From: Bacillota bacterium
Lineage (GTDB): Bacteria; Bacillota; Negativicutes; DSM-13327
Assembly (NCBI GenBank): GCA_017889585.1
Contig: JAGFZX010000024.1
Location: 1 to 46,065 of the forward strand
Reading direction: 5' to 3'
Length of the DNA stretch: 46,065 bases
Shown here: positions 25,963 to 33,674 of the stretch, piece by piece
Position numbering within the stretch: the stretch's first letter is position 1
Layout of the letters: every line of letters begins with the position of its first letter
Program-made: the position numbers and the translations under genes
The notes under the pieces: generated by a model
Databases searched by the model: none
Told to the model about the DNA's origin: nothing
The model's input: only the letters and a program-made list of their open reading frames with translations

Positions 25963-26559
25963 ATGAAAAGGATTTTAATATGCCTATTCTCCTTACTGGT
26001 AATTGCAAACATTTGTTTTGCAAAAGAAATATCTAATGCTGATGACCAAAAGATAGAAACTAAGAAGGTATCCGTAGCCCTTCTATATGTTAATAATTCC
26101 AAAACTACATATGATGATGAGCTAAATAAAAAAATGATGGAAAACTTCGATTCTTTATTAAAAAATTACAATGTCATTCCTGGTGGACGTTATGTCGAAC
26201 TCTTAAATAAAACTGGAATCGCAGATATAGCCACAGCAGAACGCACCGATATTATTGAAGCGTTCAAAGGTGAGGATATTGATTATGTATTGTTTGCTGA
26301 ATTGCAACCTTTTGTGAGAAAAGAACGCATTACTTTTTTCTCTTACGGTATTGATATGACTGGTATAGTGCCAATAAAAATCATTGACCTAAAGAACAAC
26401 AAGTATTTATATAATGGGAAGTTTACCGAATTTGCATCTGCTAGCACAATGATGGGCTCCATTGGTAATAAATCGGTATCATTAAGTGCATTAGACAAAG
26501 TTATAGAAAAAATGAATGCTGTAATTAAAGTTCGTTTGCCGATTACTTCCGAAGGTTAA
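25963..26559 (+). CDS. Secreted protein of unknown function, paralogue A
   Basis: This 198-residue protein has a clear signal peptide (KRILICLFSLLVIANICFA, cut after residue 20). The mature part shares an ordered set of motifs with the next gene: VNNSKTTYDDEL, DIIEAFKGEDIDYVLF, LQPFVRKERITFFSYGIDMT, NNKYLYNGKF, and IGNKSVSLSALD. The ATG at 25963 has AAGGAG 10 nt upstream. I do not recognise the family. The pair sits in a decayed accessory segment with no transporter or sortase nearby. Confidence 0.8.
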   Translation: MKRILICLFSLLVIANICFAKEISNADDQKIETKKVSVALLYVNNSKTTYDDELNKKMMENFDSLLKNYNVIPGGRYVELLNKTGIADIATAERTDIIEAFKGEDIDYVLFAELQPFVRKERITFFSYGIDMTGIVPIKIIDLKNNKYLYNGKFTEFASASTMMGSIGNKSVSLSALDKVIEKMNAVIKVRLPITSEG

Positions 26560-26564
26560 TAATT

Positions 26565-27161
26565 GTGATAATTATTAAAAAGATTTCTATGGTGATTGTA
26601 TTTATCAGCATATTAAGTTTAGCAATTCCGATAAATTCCACATTTGCACATGAACGGACAAAAGCCTCAGTTTCTGTTATTTTCATTAATAACGCCAAAA
26701 CGACATATGATGATGAGCTTACTAATAAAATTAGTAATTGGATGAATGGAAAAGTAGAGGGATTATATAATATAAATCCCAATACGCAACCTTTGACTAA
26801 ACTTAAGGCGTTAGGGTTTGAAGACATTGCAATAATTGAAAAGAAGGATTTGGTCGAAGCATTTGCTGATAACCATACGGATTATATCGTTTATGCTGGA
26901 CTACAGCCTTTTGCTAGAAAAGAAAAAATTCATGTCTTTACCTATGGAAAAGACATGACAGCTACTATGATGCTTAAAATAGTAGATGTACCAAACAATA
27001 AATATTTATACAATGGGAAGTTTATTATAAAAGGTTCTGACTCCTCTTCGGAATGGCTTATTGGCAATAAATCTGTAGCATTAATAGCTATTGACAGTAT
27101 ATTAATTGAAATGGGTGAAGTAATATCTTTTCGATTGCCATTACAACCACCTAATAAATAA
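26565..27161 (+). CDS. Secreted protein of unknown function, paralogue B
   Basis: This 198-residue protein has a signal peptide ending near STFAHE (residue ~28). Its motifs align in order with the gene 5 bp upstream: INNAKTTYDDEL, DLVEAFADNHTDYIVY, LQPFARKEKIHVFTYGKDMT, NNKYLYNGKF, and IGNKSVALIAID. The GTG at 26565 has GAAGG 9 nt upstream. The divergence is too great for a recent duplication, yet both stay intact while neighbours have decayed, which suggests selection on both. The function is unknown. Confidence 0.8.
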   Translation: MIIIKKISMVIVFISILSLAIPINSTFAHERTKASVSVIFINNAKTTYDDELTNKISNWMNGKVEGLYNINPNTQPLTKLKALGFEDIAIIEKKDLVEAFADNHTDYIVYAGLQPFARKEKIHVFTYGKDMTATMMLKIVDVPNNKYLYNGKFIIKGSDSSSEWLIGNKSVALIAIDSILIEMGEVISFRLPLQPPNK

Positions 27162-27356
27162 TACGGAGGACATTTATAAAAAAGTACTATTTTAGTCGCC
27201 GTATCCATATTTAATATTTTGTGAATTTTTCAAACACTATATCTTGCAAGTGATAGTCACAGGGATATATATATACAGGAATAGTTGGTACTTCCTTTGC
27301 TTATACAGTTTAAGATGGTGATAAATAGTTGGAACTATTATAATAGAGAGGTTATC

Positions 27357-27458
27357 TTGATCGCAGGTGTCGCGGGTAGTTTAAACACCTATATTCATAG
27401 AGGTAGTGAAGTCATAGATTATCTTATGAAAGCGGCGAGAATAAACGCGACGCTGTAA
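27357..27458 (+). CDS. Possible 33-residue peptide
   Basis: A TTG start 5 nt after AGAGAGG opens a reading frame for IAGVAGSLNTYIHRGSEVID and YLMKAARINATL, ending in TAA. Composition looks protein-like, but it is short and may be the start of a broken longer gene. The strong terminator at 27581 lies downstream. Otherwise 27162-27700 shows nothing I can call. Confidence 0.3.
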   Translation: MIAGVAGSLNTYIHRGSEVIDYLMKAARINATL

Positions 27459-27580
27459 AATCAGCGATTGATCATTGATGTATATATTATTATTCAGGAA
27501 GATAGTTAGCTCGCGAACCTTGAGTTATCAAAATAATCCTTGAGAAGATTGCAACCAAGCAACAGGTAAATAGATGATTG

Positions 27581-27612
27581 AAAGCAGGGAGTATACTCCT
27601 GCTTTTTTTTTT
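27581..27612 (+). terminator. Strong Rho-independent terminator
   Basis: An 8-bp stem (27581-27588 with 27598-27605) plus one G-T pair is followed by a run of T through 27612. It marks the end of a transcript from the 25.9-27.5 kb region. Confidence 0.85.
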
Positions 27613-27702
27613 CTGACCTCCAAATTTGCGTATTAAAATGAAGTAAAAATCCACTATGCTTACCTTTTAAATATAAATAAAACTAGTGTATTATAATTCA
27701 CT

Positions 27703-27858
27703 ATGAGAAAATTTATGAAATAGGAAGATGTAACAGAAAGAATTCTTGAAATATGTAGCGAGATTGATAAAATAAACAATAATGAGACTAATGATCTTCT
27801 TTTAATAGAGCTTAAGAATCTTTGTGCTTTATCGGTTTCAACTGAGACGAAATCATAA
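27703..27858 (+). pseudogene. Small open frame interrupted by TAG
   Basis: ATG at 27703 gives MRKFMK, then an in-frame TAG at 27721, then EDVTERILEICSEIDKINNN and ETNDLLLIELKNLCALSVSTETKS, ending in TAA. The second part is amphipathic and gene-like. No good ribosome binding site is seen for either start. A hairpin follows directly. It is either a disrupted small gene or a chance frame. Confidence 0.3.
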
Positions 27859-27909
27859 AAAATACTAGTTTTTAGAGGTTAATAAATGATATCTAATACT
27901 GGTGTTTTT
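27858..27909 (+). terminator. Weak terminator-like hairpin
   Basis: A 12-bp stem with wobble pairs (27858-27869 with 27898-27909) has a 28-nt loop, with T residues in the 3' arm. It lies directly after the interrupted small frame. The stretch 27910-28200 holds no visible gene. Confidence 0.4.
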
Positions 27910-28210
27910 GTATTGTCTCTTATAAGTTTGTTTCTCGAGAAACTAAGCTTTGGCGTAAATGCTAGAATTTAGTTTATTGTAAATATAGAAAATAGTCTGT
28001 TGATATATTGAGGATTGATTGATAAAGCTGCTTCATAACTTAAATTAAGGTTGATTGTTAATATAATTACAAAATTCAATTAACATTTAAGAGGTTAGAT
28101 TTATAAAAGACAGTATTCTTAATAGTAGTATGTGCCTGCCAATTTGCAATCGCATACTATCGTATTATGCTTGATAATAATACTATTAGATATTATTAAT
28201 AGATAGTAGG

Positions 28211-28253
28211 TGAAATTCCATAATTATTAACGTTTAATAATTATGGAATTTCA
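28211..28253. repeat. Perfect 20-bp palindrome with 3-bp centre
   Basis: The arms TGAAATTCCATAATTATTAA (28211-28230) and its exact complement (28234-28253) flank CGT. No T tract follows on either strand. It lies about 80 bp before the GGDEF gene and could be an operator, a cruciform or an insertion-element scar. Confidence 0.6.
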
Positions 28254-28334
28254 AACTAAAAGTTCCCTATTTCTTTGTTGTGTAGTAAAATATGAGACAA
28301 TACTATTTTAAATATTGAATACAAGGGGAATAGG

Positions 28335-28979
28335 ATGAAATATACAGGAAGAATAACTAGCTTAATAATTATGCTAATGACTATTATAGCTATAAGACTA
28401 TATGCTTATATTTATTTAGACTATTCATTCCGCAATTTGCCTTTTCCTGGCGTTATTGGTTTATTTATTGCTTTTTGGGCCGGTAAGCAGTATGACAAAG
28501 TGAAATTCGATTCAGAAATAGATAGTTTGACAGGTTTTTATAATCGGAGATTTGTTGATAACGTTCTTCCGTCTCTTTTGGCTCAAATGGATAGAAAAAA
28601 TGAAAAATTAAGTATAGCTATTTTGGATTGTGATAAATTTAAGGCCATAAATGACCGATATGGTCACAGAAAAGGGGATTTGGTGTTACAAGAATTTTCA
28701 GCTTTACTTTTAACTAGTATAAGAAAGAGTGATGTAGTTGTTAGATGGGGCGGCGATGAATTTTTGATTATTGCACCTTATGCAGATGACGATGATATAA
28801 AAAAAATTCTTAAACGTTTTAATAATGAACTACGGGAATTATCTAAAAAAATGCAAATAACCATTTCTGTTTCAAGTGGGTATGCAATCTATCCTAGGGA
28901 TGCAAAAATAATAGATGATTTAATCAGTATTGCGGATAGTAAGATGTATAGTCTTAAAAATACAGCAGGTGATAGTTGA
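28335..28979 (+). CDS. Membrane-anchored diguanylate cyclase (GGDEF)
   Basis: This 214-residue protein has two short hydrophobic segments (about residues 7-24 and 34-49) and a GGDEF domain. The active-site motif GGDEF is at residues 139-143. A product-inhibition I-site RKSD (R130, D133) sits the usual five residues before it, so the enzyme is probably active and feedback controlled. It makes c-di-GMP from two GTP. No sensory domain beyond the membrane region is present. The start follows AAGGGGAATAGG. It is isolated in the accessory segment. Confidence 0.9.
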   Translation: MKYTGRITSLIIMLMTIIAIRLYAYIYLDYSFRNLPFPGVIGLFIAFWAGKQYDKVKFDSEIDSLTGFYNRRFVDNVLPSLLAQMDRKNEKLSIAILDCDKFKAINDRYGHRKGDLVLQEFSALLLTSIRKSDVVVRWGGDEFLIIAPYADDDDIKKILKRFNNELRELSKKMQITISVSSGYAIYPRDAKIIDDLISIADSKMYSLKNTAGDS

Positions 28980-29360
28980 TGGTCTTTGAATCTTATTTAA
29001 TAAAGTGGACTGTATTGAAAGGTATACCAGGTATTACCGCAGATGGCAGGACGATAGATTGCTTATGTACTAAAACGTATCAAAAAATTTTGTAATACTC
29101 AGTTGAAACACATAACCTTTTTCAATTGGTATTCCAGTCCATCCTCTCACCTTGATCACCACTGGCGCAGCTGATTTATCGCAGACTTGAGAGAGCTGAT
29201 TGATGGGTGAATGAGTACTGATCGTTAAATAGTTACTATGTAAGAAGTTATCCATATGCAATGGAGAACACTGATGTGGAAACGAAGTAATTGCTATTGT
29301 ATTAATAATTAGTAATGGCTTAGGAATACTATTACAACTAAGCTGTGAGGGGGGGACATA

Positions 29361-29630
29361 ATGGTATCTTTTGATATGCAGCCTGTTATTGATGTTTTGG
29401 TTGAGTTGGCGAATCGTACCCAGTTTGATCCTGAACAAATTGATGAAGGGATTGACGCTCTAGAACGCATTAAGGACAATATTAACGTTGATGACGACGA
29501 AGCTATTGATAAAGTAGATGAAATACAAGATTATCTTCAGTATCTGTTGACTGCTAAGGAATTCCTAATGGAGGAGATAAAAGAAGAACTATCAGCCATG
29601 ATTGGTGATTTACAGAAATGGTCGAAATAA
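29361..29630 (+). CDS. Small acidic helical protein, function unknown
   Basis: This 89-residue protein is rich in Glu, Asp, Ile and Leu with heptad-like spacing (EQIDEGIDALERIKDNINVD). It has no signal or membrane segment. The ATG has GTGAGGGGGG upstream. A 15-bp inverted repeat follows at once. I do not recognise the family. It lies inside the decayed island but is itself intact. The preceding stretch 28980-29360 holds no gene I can support. Confidence 0.65.
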   Translation: MVSFDMQPVIDVLVELANRTQFDPEQIDEGIDALERIKDNINVDDDEAIDKVDEIQDYLQYLLTAKEFLMEEIKEELSAMIGDLQKWSK

Positions 29631-29633
29631 TCA

Positions 29634-29671
29634 TTTTGCACGATATAAACGAGAGCTTATATCGTGCAAAA
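29634..29671. repeat. Perfect 15-bp inverted repeat after the small acidic gene
   Basis: The arms at 29634-29648 and 29657-29671 have an 8-nt loop. The 3' side continues with A residues on the plus strand, so it does not fit a standard plus-strand terminator. Confidence 0.6.
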
Positions 29672-29722
29672 AAAGGGGAGAGGGGATAACTCTCTCTCTA
29701 ATTGTTCTCTTATTGGTTGTCC

Positions 29723-29985
29723 TTAATCTTCTTTGTGAAAATTGGTGATAGGGAAGTGAACAGCAAAGGTAGTACCGTTTGAACTGCTATCCACATGGAT
29801 TTCCACATTATGCGGTGGGCTATCCCGTAGCATACCGCAAGTCCTAATCCAGTGCCATTAATCACTTGATGTTTTTCCAATAACATCTTCTTTAAAGTAA
29901 CCAAGCGTATTAAGTAGCGTATCATTTATCTCGCTAATTGCCATAGGACATGGATTAGACAGGAATGCTTTAAAATTATCAAGAG
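29723..29985 (-). pseudogene. Remnant of a PAS-domain histidine kinase
   Basis: On the minus strand the 5' part reads NFKAFLSNPCPMAISEINDT and LLNTLGYFKEDVIGKTSSD, as in a PAS domain, then stops. In other frames follow NGTGLGLAVCYGIAHR (the G2 box of a kinase ATPase domain) and NVEIHVDSSSNGTTFAVHFP to a stop at 29723-29725. The dimerisation/H-box region is deleted and two frame changes are needed. The rest of 29986-30247 shows no gene. Confidence 0.7.
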
Positions 29986-30247
29986 CTATTGCAGTAGAAT
30001 TCAATGCAATGTAGCAATACTTGATACTATAACTGAATTGTCATCATTTTATTATCAACAGTAATGCCTTTATCAGGACAGAGGACCCCTTATTATTAAA
30101 ACAGTACAAAAAGTAATAGGCAAAAATATGGAAGATACGAGCAAAAATCTAATTAGATATTTAACAAAATTTGATGAAAGATTATTAGGTTTTGTTTCGA
30201 ATTTTTTGGAATGAATAAAATTGATAAGTTGTGAGAGAAGGGATATT

Positions 30248-31192
30248 TTGCAGGTAATTCTTATTGGTATTTTGGCTTCATTATTTTTTTCATCTACTTT
30301 TATTTTAAATCGTGCAATGGATTTATCTGGTGGAAGTTGGATTTGGAGTGCATCATTACGATATTTATTTACGGTACCATTCTTATTACTGATTGTTATG
30401 GCTCGGCGTAATATACAAGCACTTTTTGATGATATGAAAGACAGACCGCTCGAATGGTTCATTTGGAGTAGTGTTGGTTTTGGCCTTTTTTATGCACCAT
30501 TATGTTTTGCTGCTGCTTATGGACCTGCCTGGTTAGTTGCAGGTACATGGCAATTTACAATTGTTGCAGGTTCATTGTTAGTTCCGTTTTTTTACAAAAA
30601 AATAGAAACAACAAACGGCATACAAAGGAAAAGACATAAAATTCCTGTACGAGAATTAGTTACCTCTGTATTTATTTTGATAGGAGTGCTATTGATACAG
30701 GCAAGAGAAACTGAAAATATAGATTTTGCAAAGCTTATAATTGGAATTCTACCAGTACTTATTGCGACATTCGCATATCCGCTTGGAAATCGGAAAATGA
30801 TGTCAATTTGCGAAGGAAGACTGGATGTGTACCAGCGCGTGTTGGGAATGACCATAGCAAGTATACCATTTTGGTTACTTTTATCTTTTTATGGAATGGT
30901 TACGATTGGCTTGCCAAGCTCAGGGCAAATTATTCAGTCATTCATAGTTGCAATTTTTTCTGGAATTATTGCAACTGTGCTATTTTTTTATGCTACTGAT
31001 AAAGCAAAGGGCAATCCTAAGAAACTTGCAGTTGTTGAAGCTACTCAAGCAGGGGAGGTGGCATTTACTGTTATCGGTGAAGTTTTGTTTTTAGGCGGAT
31101 TGTTGCCAACAGGTTACCCGTTAATGGGAATAATTATTGTTATTATTGGAATGATTTTACATAGTGTAAATTTGTGTGAAAATGAAAGCTAA
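30248..31192 (+). CDS. EmrE-type multidrug/metabolite transporter (DMT superfamily)
   Basis: This protein of 314 residues has about ten hydrophobic segments. It shows the PF13536-like start LASLFFSSTFILNRAMDLSGGSWIWSASLRY and internal duplication typical of drug/metabolite transporters. It is an integral membrane exporter of unknown substrate. The TTG at 30248 was chosen because AGAAGGGA lies 4 nt upstream; a TTG at 30221 has no such site. A degenerate tRNA follows. It is the last intact gene before the island boundary. Confidence 0.85.
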   Translation: MQVILIGILASLFFSSTFILNRAMDLSGGSWIWSASLRYLFTVPFLLLIVMARRNIQALFDDMKDRPLEWFIWSSVGFGLFYAPLCFAAAYGPAWLVAGTWQFTIVAGSLLVPFFYKKIETTNGIQRKRHKIPVRELVTSVFILIGVLLIQARETENIDFAKLIIGILPVLIATFAYPLGNRKMMSICEGRLDVYQRVLGMTIASIPFWLLLSFYGMVTIGLPSSGQIIQSFIVAIFSGIIATVLFFYATDKAKGNPKKLAVVEATQAGEVAFTVIGEVLFLGGLLPTGYPLMGIIIVIIGMILHSVNLCENES

Positions 31193-31234
31193 TTTTTCAA
31201 TTTTCAGAAACTATGTTTTTCATAATTATACAAT

Positions 31235-31319
31235 GTAGTAGTTGCGGAACGGTAGACGCATCAGCTTGAGGGGCCGTCGTAGGCAACCTTGTGATGGTTC
31301 GAATCCATTTTGCCGACTA
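31235..31319 (+). pseudogene. Degenerate tRNA-Leu(GAG) copy
   Basis: The sequence aligns end to end with tRNA-Leu(GAG) at 24822-24907. It keeps the GAG anticodon loop, TTGAGGGG, GGTTCGAATCC and the variable arm, but the acceptor stem no longer pairs (GTAGTAG against TGCCGAC) and CCA is lost. A mutated copy of the downstream terminator continues to about 31375. Confidence 0.85.
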
Positions 31320-31384
31320 ATCTTTGAATGATAAGGCTTATAGTATTTTGCTTGTAGATCTTTTTTGGTTGTTTATGAATGCTA

Positions 31385-31442
31385 GATTGAAAGGAAACCC
31401 CACTTACACGCCATTCGGCTTGGAAGTGGGGTTTCCTTTCAA
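31385..31442. repeat. Perfect 20-bp inverted repeat, 18-bp spacer
   Basis: The arms ATTGAAAGGAAACCCCACTT (31385-31404) and its complement (31423-31442) face each other across 18 bp. The CCCCACTT/AAGTGGGG part resembles hairpins seen at IS200/IS605-type ends, and it could also end transcription of the convergent genes. No clear T tract follows. Confidence 0.6.
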
Positions 31443-31493
31443 TTTAACTCACTGGTATTTAAAAATGGCCTCGTAGGGAATAATCTCAATATA

Positions 31494-32078
31494 CTAATAA
31501 TTTTCTATAAAAACTTCGAAATAGCCTTGAGGGTGGGCGCAGGCTGGGCATGTATCAGGGGCGCTTAGCCCTGTATGGATGTAACCGCAATTATTGCATT
31601 TCCATTCAACTATAGTGGCTTTTTTGAAGACTTCACCGGAAACTAAATTTGCGTATAGTTTTCGGTAGCGTGCTTCATGATGTTGTTCAACTTCGGCTAT
31701 CTCTCGGAAGATTCCAGCGATCTCCGGAAAACCTTCTTCTTCTGCTATGTTAGCGAAGGAGGGGTAGAGTTCGTCCCATTCTTCTTTTTCGCCTTCTGCA
31801 GCAGCCTGAAGATTGCTTTTTGTATCTCCAAAAGCAACCGGAAAAGTTGCTTGTATATTAATCGTTTCATCATTCATGTCGTTAAGCAAAAATTTATAGA
31901 ACAGTTTCGCGTGCTCTTTCTCATTCTCAGCAGTTTCGGTAAAAATGTTAGAGATTTGTACAAAGTTTTCTTTTTTTGCGACAGAAGCATAGTATGTATA
32001 GCGGTTTCTTGCTTGTGATTCACCAGCAAATGCTTTCATGAGATTTTCGGCTGTTTTTGTTTCCTTTAATGATTTCAT
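31494..32078 (-). CDS. rbr: Rubrerythrin
   Basis: This 194-residue non-haem iron protein has an N-terminal four-helix diiron domain with Glu and ExxH ligands ([37 protein letters not shown]). The C-terminal rubredoxin-like site has C161, C164, C177 and C180. It reduces hydrogen peroxide in anaerobes and is common in clostridia and Negativicutes. The ATG at 32078 follows GAGGGAGTGAT. It is monocistronic. The upstream stretch 32079-32440 is AT-rich with no gene. Confidence 0.93.
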   Translation of the reverse strand: MKSLKETKTAENLMKAFAGESQARNRYTYYASVAKKENFVQISNIFTETAENEKEHAKLFYKFLLNDMNDETINIQATFPVAFGDTKSNLQAAAEGEKEEWDELYPSFANIAEEEGFPEIAGIFREIAEVEQHHEARYRKLYANLVSGEVFKKATIVEWKCNNCGYIHTGLSAPDTCPACAHPQGYFEVFIENY

Positions 32079-32444
32079 TTTATCACTCCCTCTATAGTAT
32101 TGAGTAGTCTAATCATTTATCTATTCGTTAAAGGTAGTTAAAATCCTTTTGGATGATATAGAATAAGTCCCCTCTATTTTAGGATGTCCAATACCCTTTA
32201 TTTCCGGATATTATGAGGTAGTAACAACAGTATTTCCCGAAACCCATCATATAAATTCGAGACTCAATACCTTTTTAATGAATGTAGTATTATCAATGAG
32301 TATTTATTATGTGATAAATAATTTTTTTGTATCAGAAAATGGTAAAAACACAAGAGATTTAAAGAGAAATTTTATTAAAAGGAGTTATTTTAATCTAAAC
32401 ATTTATTTAAGAGTATTATTGCGAAATTTGAGATTCAATAAATG

Positions 32445-32473
32445 TTGATTTTACTTATGACTCTGAGTATTAT
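32445..32473 (+). promoter_or_regulatory. Sigma-A promoter of hsp20
   Basis: TTGATT (32445-32450) and TATTAT (32468-32473) have a 17-bp spacer. The start near 32480 lies right at the CIRCE operator. Confidence 0.65.
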
Positions 32474-32484
32474 ATAAATATAAG

Positions 32485-32511
32485 TTAGCACTCAACGAAG
32501 GAGAGTGCTAA
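32485..32511. promoter_or_regulatory. CIRCE operator (HrcA site)
   Basis: TTAGCACTC, nine bases, and GAGTGCTAA match the CIRCE consensus perfectly. The site lies between the promoter and the hsp20 start codon, so HrcA repression with heat induction is expected. Confidence 0.95.
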
Positions 32512-32563
32512 CAAAAGTGGCTTTACTAAGCCTAAATTAATCAAGAAAGAGGAGGCATTTATT

Positions 32564-33037
32564 ATGTCAAATATTATGAGAAGGGATAATTACAACACAC
32601 CATCATTGTTTCGCAAAAGTATCAATGACTTGTTTGACAACTTTTCAGGCACCGGTATATTATCGCCTATCGGCGACTTAGCCAGCCACAATATTAACCT
32701 CTTATCATCAGCTATGCCTATTGATGTGATTGATCAAGGTAAAGAGTACGTAGTGAGAGCTAATCTACCTGGTGTTGACAAAAAAGACGTGGATATTCAA
32801 TTGACAGAAAATGTATTGACAATAAAAGGTTCCTATTCTCAAAGCAACGAAAACAAAGGTGAACGTTATCTGCTGCAAGAAAGGCGCATGGCTAATTTCT
32901 CCCGCTCCATTGCTTTTAATGATGAGTTACTGTCTGATAAGGTAACCGCAGCTTTTAGAGATGGAATTTTAGAAATTATCATCCCTAAGGCAGAAGTTCA
33001 GCAACCAAAGTCTATTAAAATCAACATAGTAGATTAA
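32564..33037 (+). CDS. hsp20: Hsp20/alpha-crystallin small heat shock protein
   Basis: This 157-residue ATP-independent holdase has an N-terminal arm (residues 1-45) and an alpha-crystallin domain from about 50 to 145 (PIDVIDQGKEYVVRANLPGVDKKDVDIQL and the AAFRDGILEIIIPK strand pair). The C-terminal I-x-I-type anchor is KSIKINI. Small Hsps bind unfolding proteins and hand them to DnaK. A perfect CIRCE site is upstream. GAAAGAGGAGG precedes the ATG. Confidence 0.93.
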   Translation: MSNIMRRDNYNTPSLFRKSINDLFDNFSGTGILSPIGDLASHNINLLSSAMPIDVIDQGKEYVVRANLPGVDKKDVDIQLTENVLTIKGSYSQSNENKGERYLLQERRMANFSRSIAFNDELLSDKVTAAFRDGILEIIIPKAEVQQPKSIKINIVD

Positions 33038-33044
33038 GATAGTC

Positions 33045-33092
33045 AAAAACAAGTTCAGTAACAGGTTAACCTTGTACCGGTCTTGTTTTTTA
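33045..33092 (+). terminator. Terminator of hsp20
   Basis: An outer 9-bp stem (33045-33053 with 33082-33090) encloses a partly self-paired middle and ends in a T run. Confidence 0.65.
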
Positions 33093-33168
33093 GGGAGGGC
33101 ATGAGCTGCAAGGGGAGAGTTGAAATGGATCGAGAATAGGAGGATAGGCGAAATCTTGGTGATTTCTA

Positions 33169-33214
33169 TTGAAAAAGACGATTGCTATTGTGATATAGCA
33201 ATCGTCTTTTTCAA
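33169..33214. terminator. Perfect 20-bp bidirectional terminator hairpin
   Basis: The arms at 33169-33188 and 33195-33214 pair perfectly around 6 nt, with A5 and T5 blocks at the outer ends. It lies just beyond the stop of the minus-strand 52-residue gene. Confidence 0.8.
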
Positions 33215-33219
33215 CAAGA

Positions 33220-33378
33220 TTAACTAGGAAAAATCATATCGTCGTAAATAACACTATCATTCGACTGTTTTGTTCTAGCAGTAGCGGTATTGCTGATAAT
33301 GTTGCTGATGCTTACATCGGTATCAGCAGTTAATTCTTGATTTTCGGTTGTTGTTGTTCCATCATTAATGTTTACCAT
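33220..33378 (-). CDS. 52-residue small protein, function unknown
   Basis: The minus strand carries AAGGAGG a few bases before the ATG at 33378. The frame encodes MVNINDGTTTTENQELTADT, then DVSISNIISNTATARTKQSN, then DSVIYDDMIFPS, ending in TAA. Thr, Asn, Ser and Asp make up much of the protein. It has no signal, membrane segment or Cys. A strong hairpin follows the stop. Good initiation signals and a terminator support a real gene. I do not recognise it. Confidence 0.65.
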   Translation of the reverse strand: MVNINDGTTTTENQELTADTDVSISNIISNTATARTKQSNDSVIYDDMIFPS

Positions 33379-33508
33379 ATTACAAATGCCTCCTTGAATC
33401 TTAACTATAGTTAGTATTAACTAATGAAGAATTAATATACAAATATCCCTTATATTAACTGGCTTTTTTTGTGGACAAATACAGTGATGCAAGGAGGTAT
33501 ATTTTTTT

Positions 33509-33568
33509 GTGTGTGATGAAGGGCGATGGTTTGTTGAAAAAAGTAAAGAGTTAATGATTATTGAATAA
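33509..33568 (+). CDS. Possible 19-residue peptide
   Basis: A perfect AAGGAGGT (33491-33498) lies 10 nt before a GTG that opens MCDEGRWFVEKSKELMIIE and a TAA. Nothing else in the sequence explains so good a ribosome binding site. Its short length makes it uncertain. Confidence 0.35.
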   Translation: MCDEGRWFVEKSKELMIIE

Positions 33569-33632
33569 TAAATAAACTCTATAGAGGAAAGAATATTTAA
33601 CAGTGAAAGTAAGATTAATAATTAGATAATTG

Positions 33633-33641
33633 TGGTATAAT
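33633..33641 (+). promoter_or_regulatory. Extended -10 promoter of the cyclophilin gene
   Basis: TGGTATAAT forms an extended -10 element (TGn plus TATAAT). It lies about 35 bp before the GTG start. Confidence 0.55.
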
Positions 33642-33674
33642 GTAGATATAATGTAAATAAGTGAGGGATTAATC

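Noticed and set aside
29070..29438. Minus-strand 122-codon open frame, whose C-terminal half looks somewhat protein-like.
   Set aside because: No ribosome binding site or family resemblance was found, and its 5' part lies antisense to the better supported 89-residue gene. It could be a decayed fragment but cannot be supported.
29634..29671. 15-bp inverted repeat as the terminator of the 89-residue gene.
   Set aside because: The plus strand continues with A residues and not T after the stem, so it is listed only as an inverted repeat.
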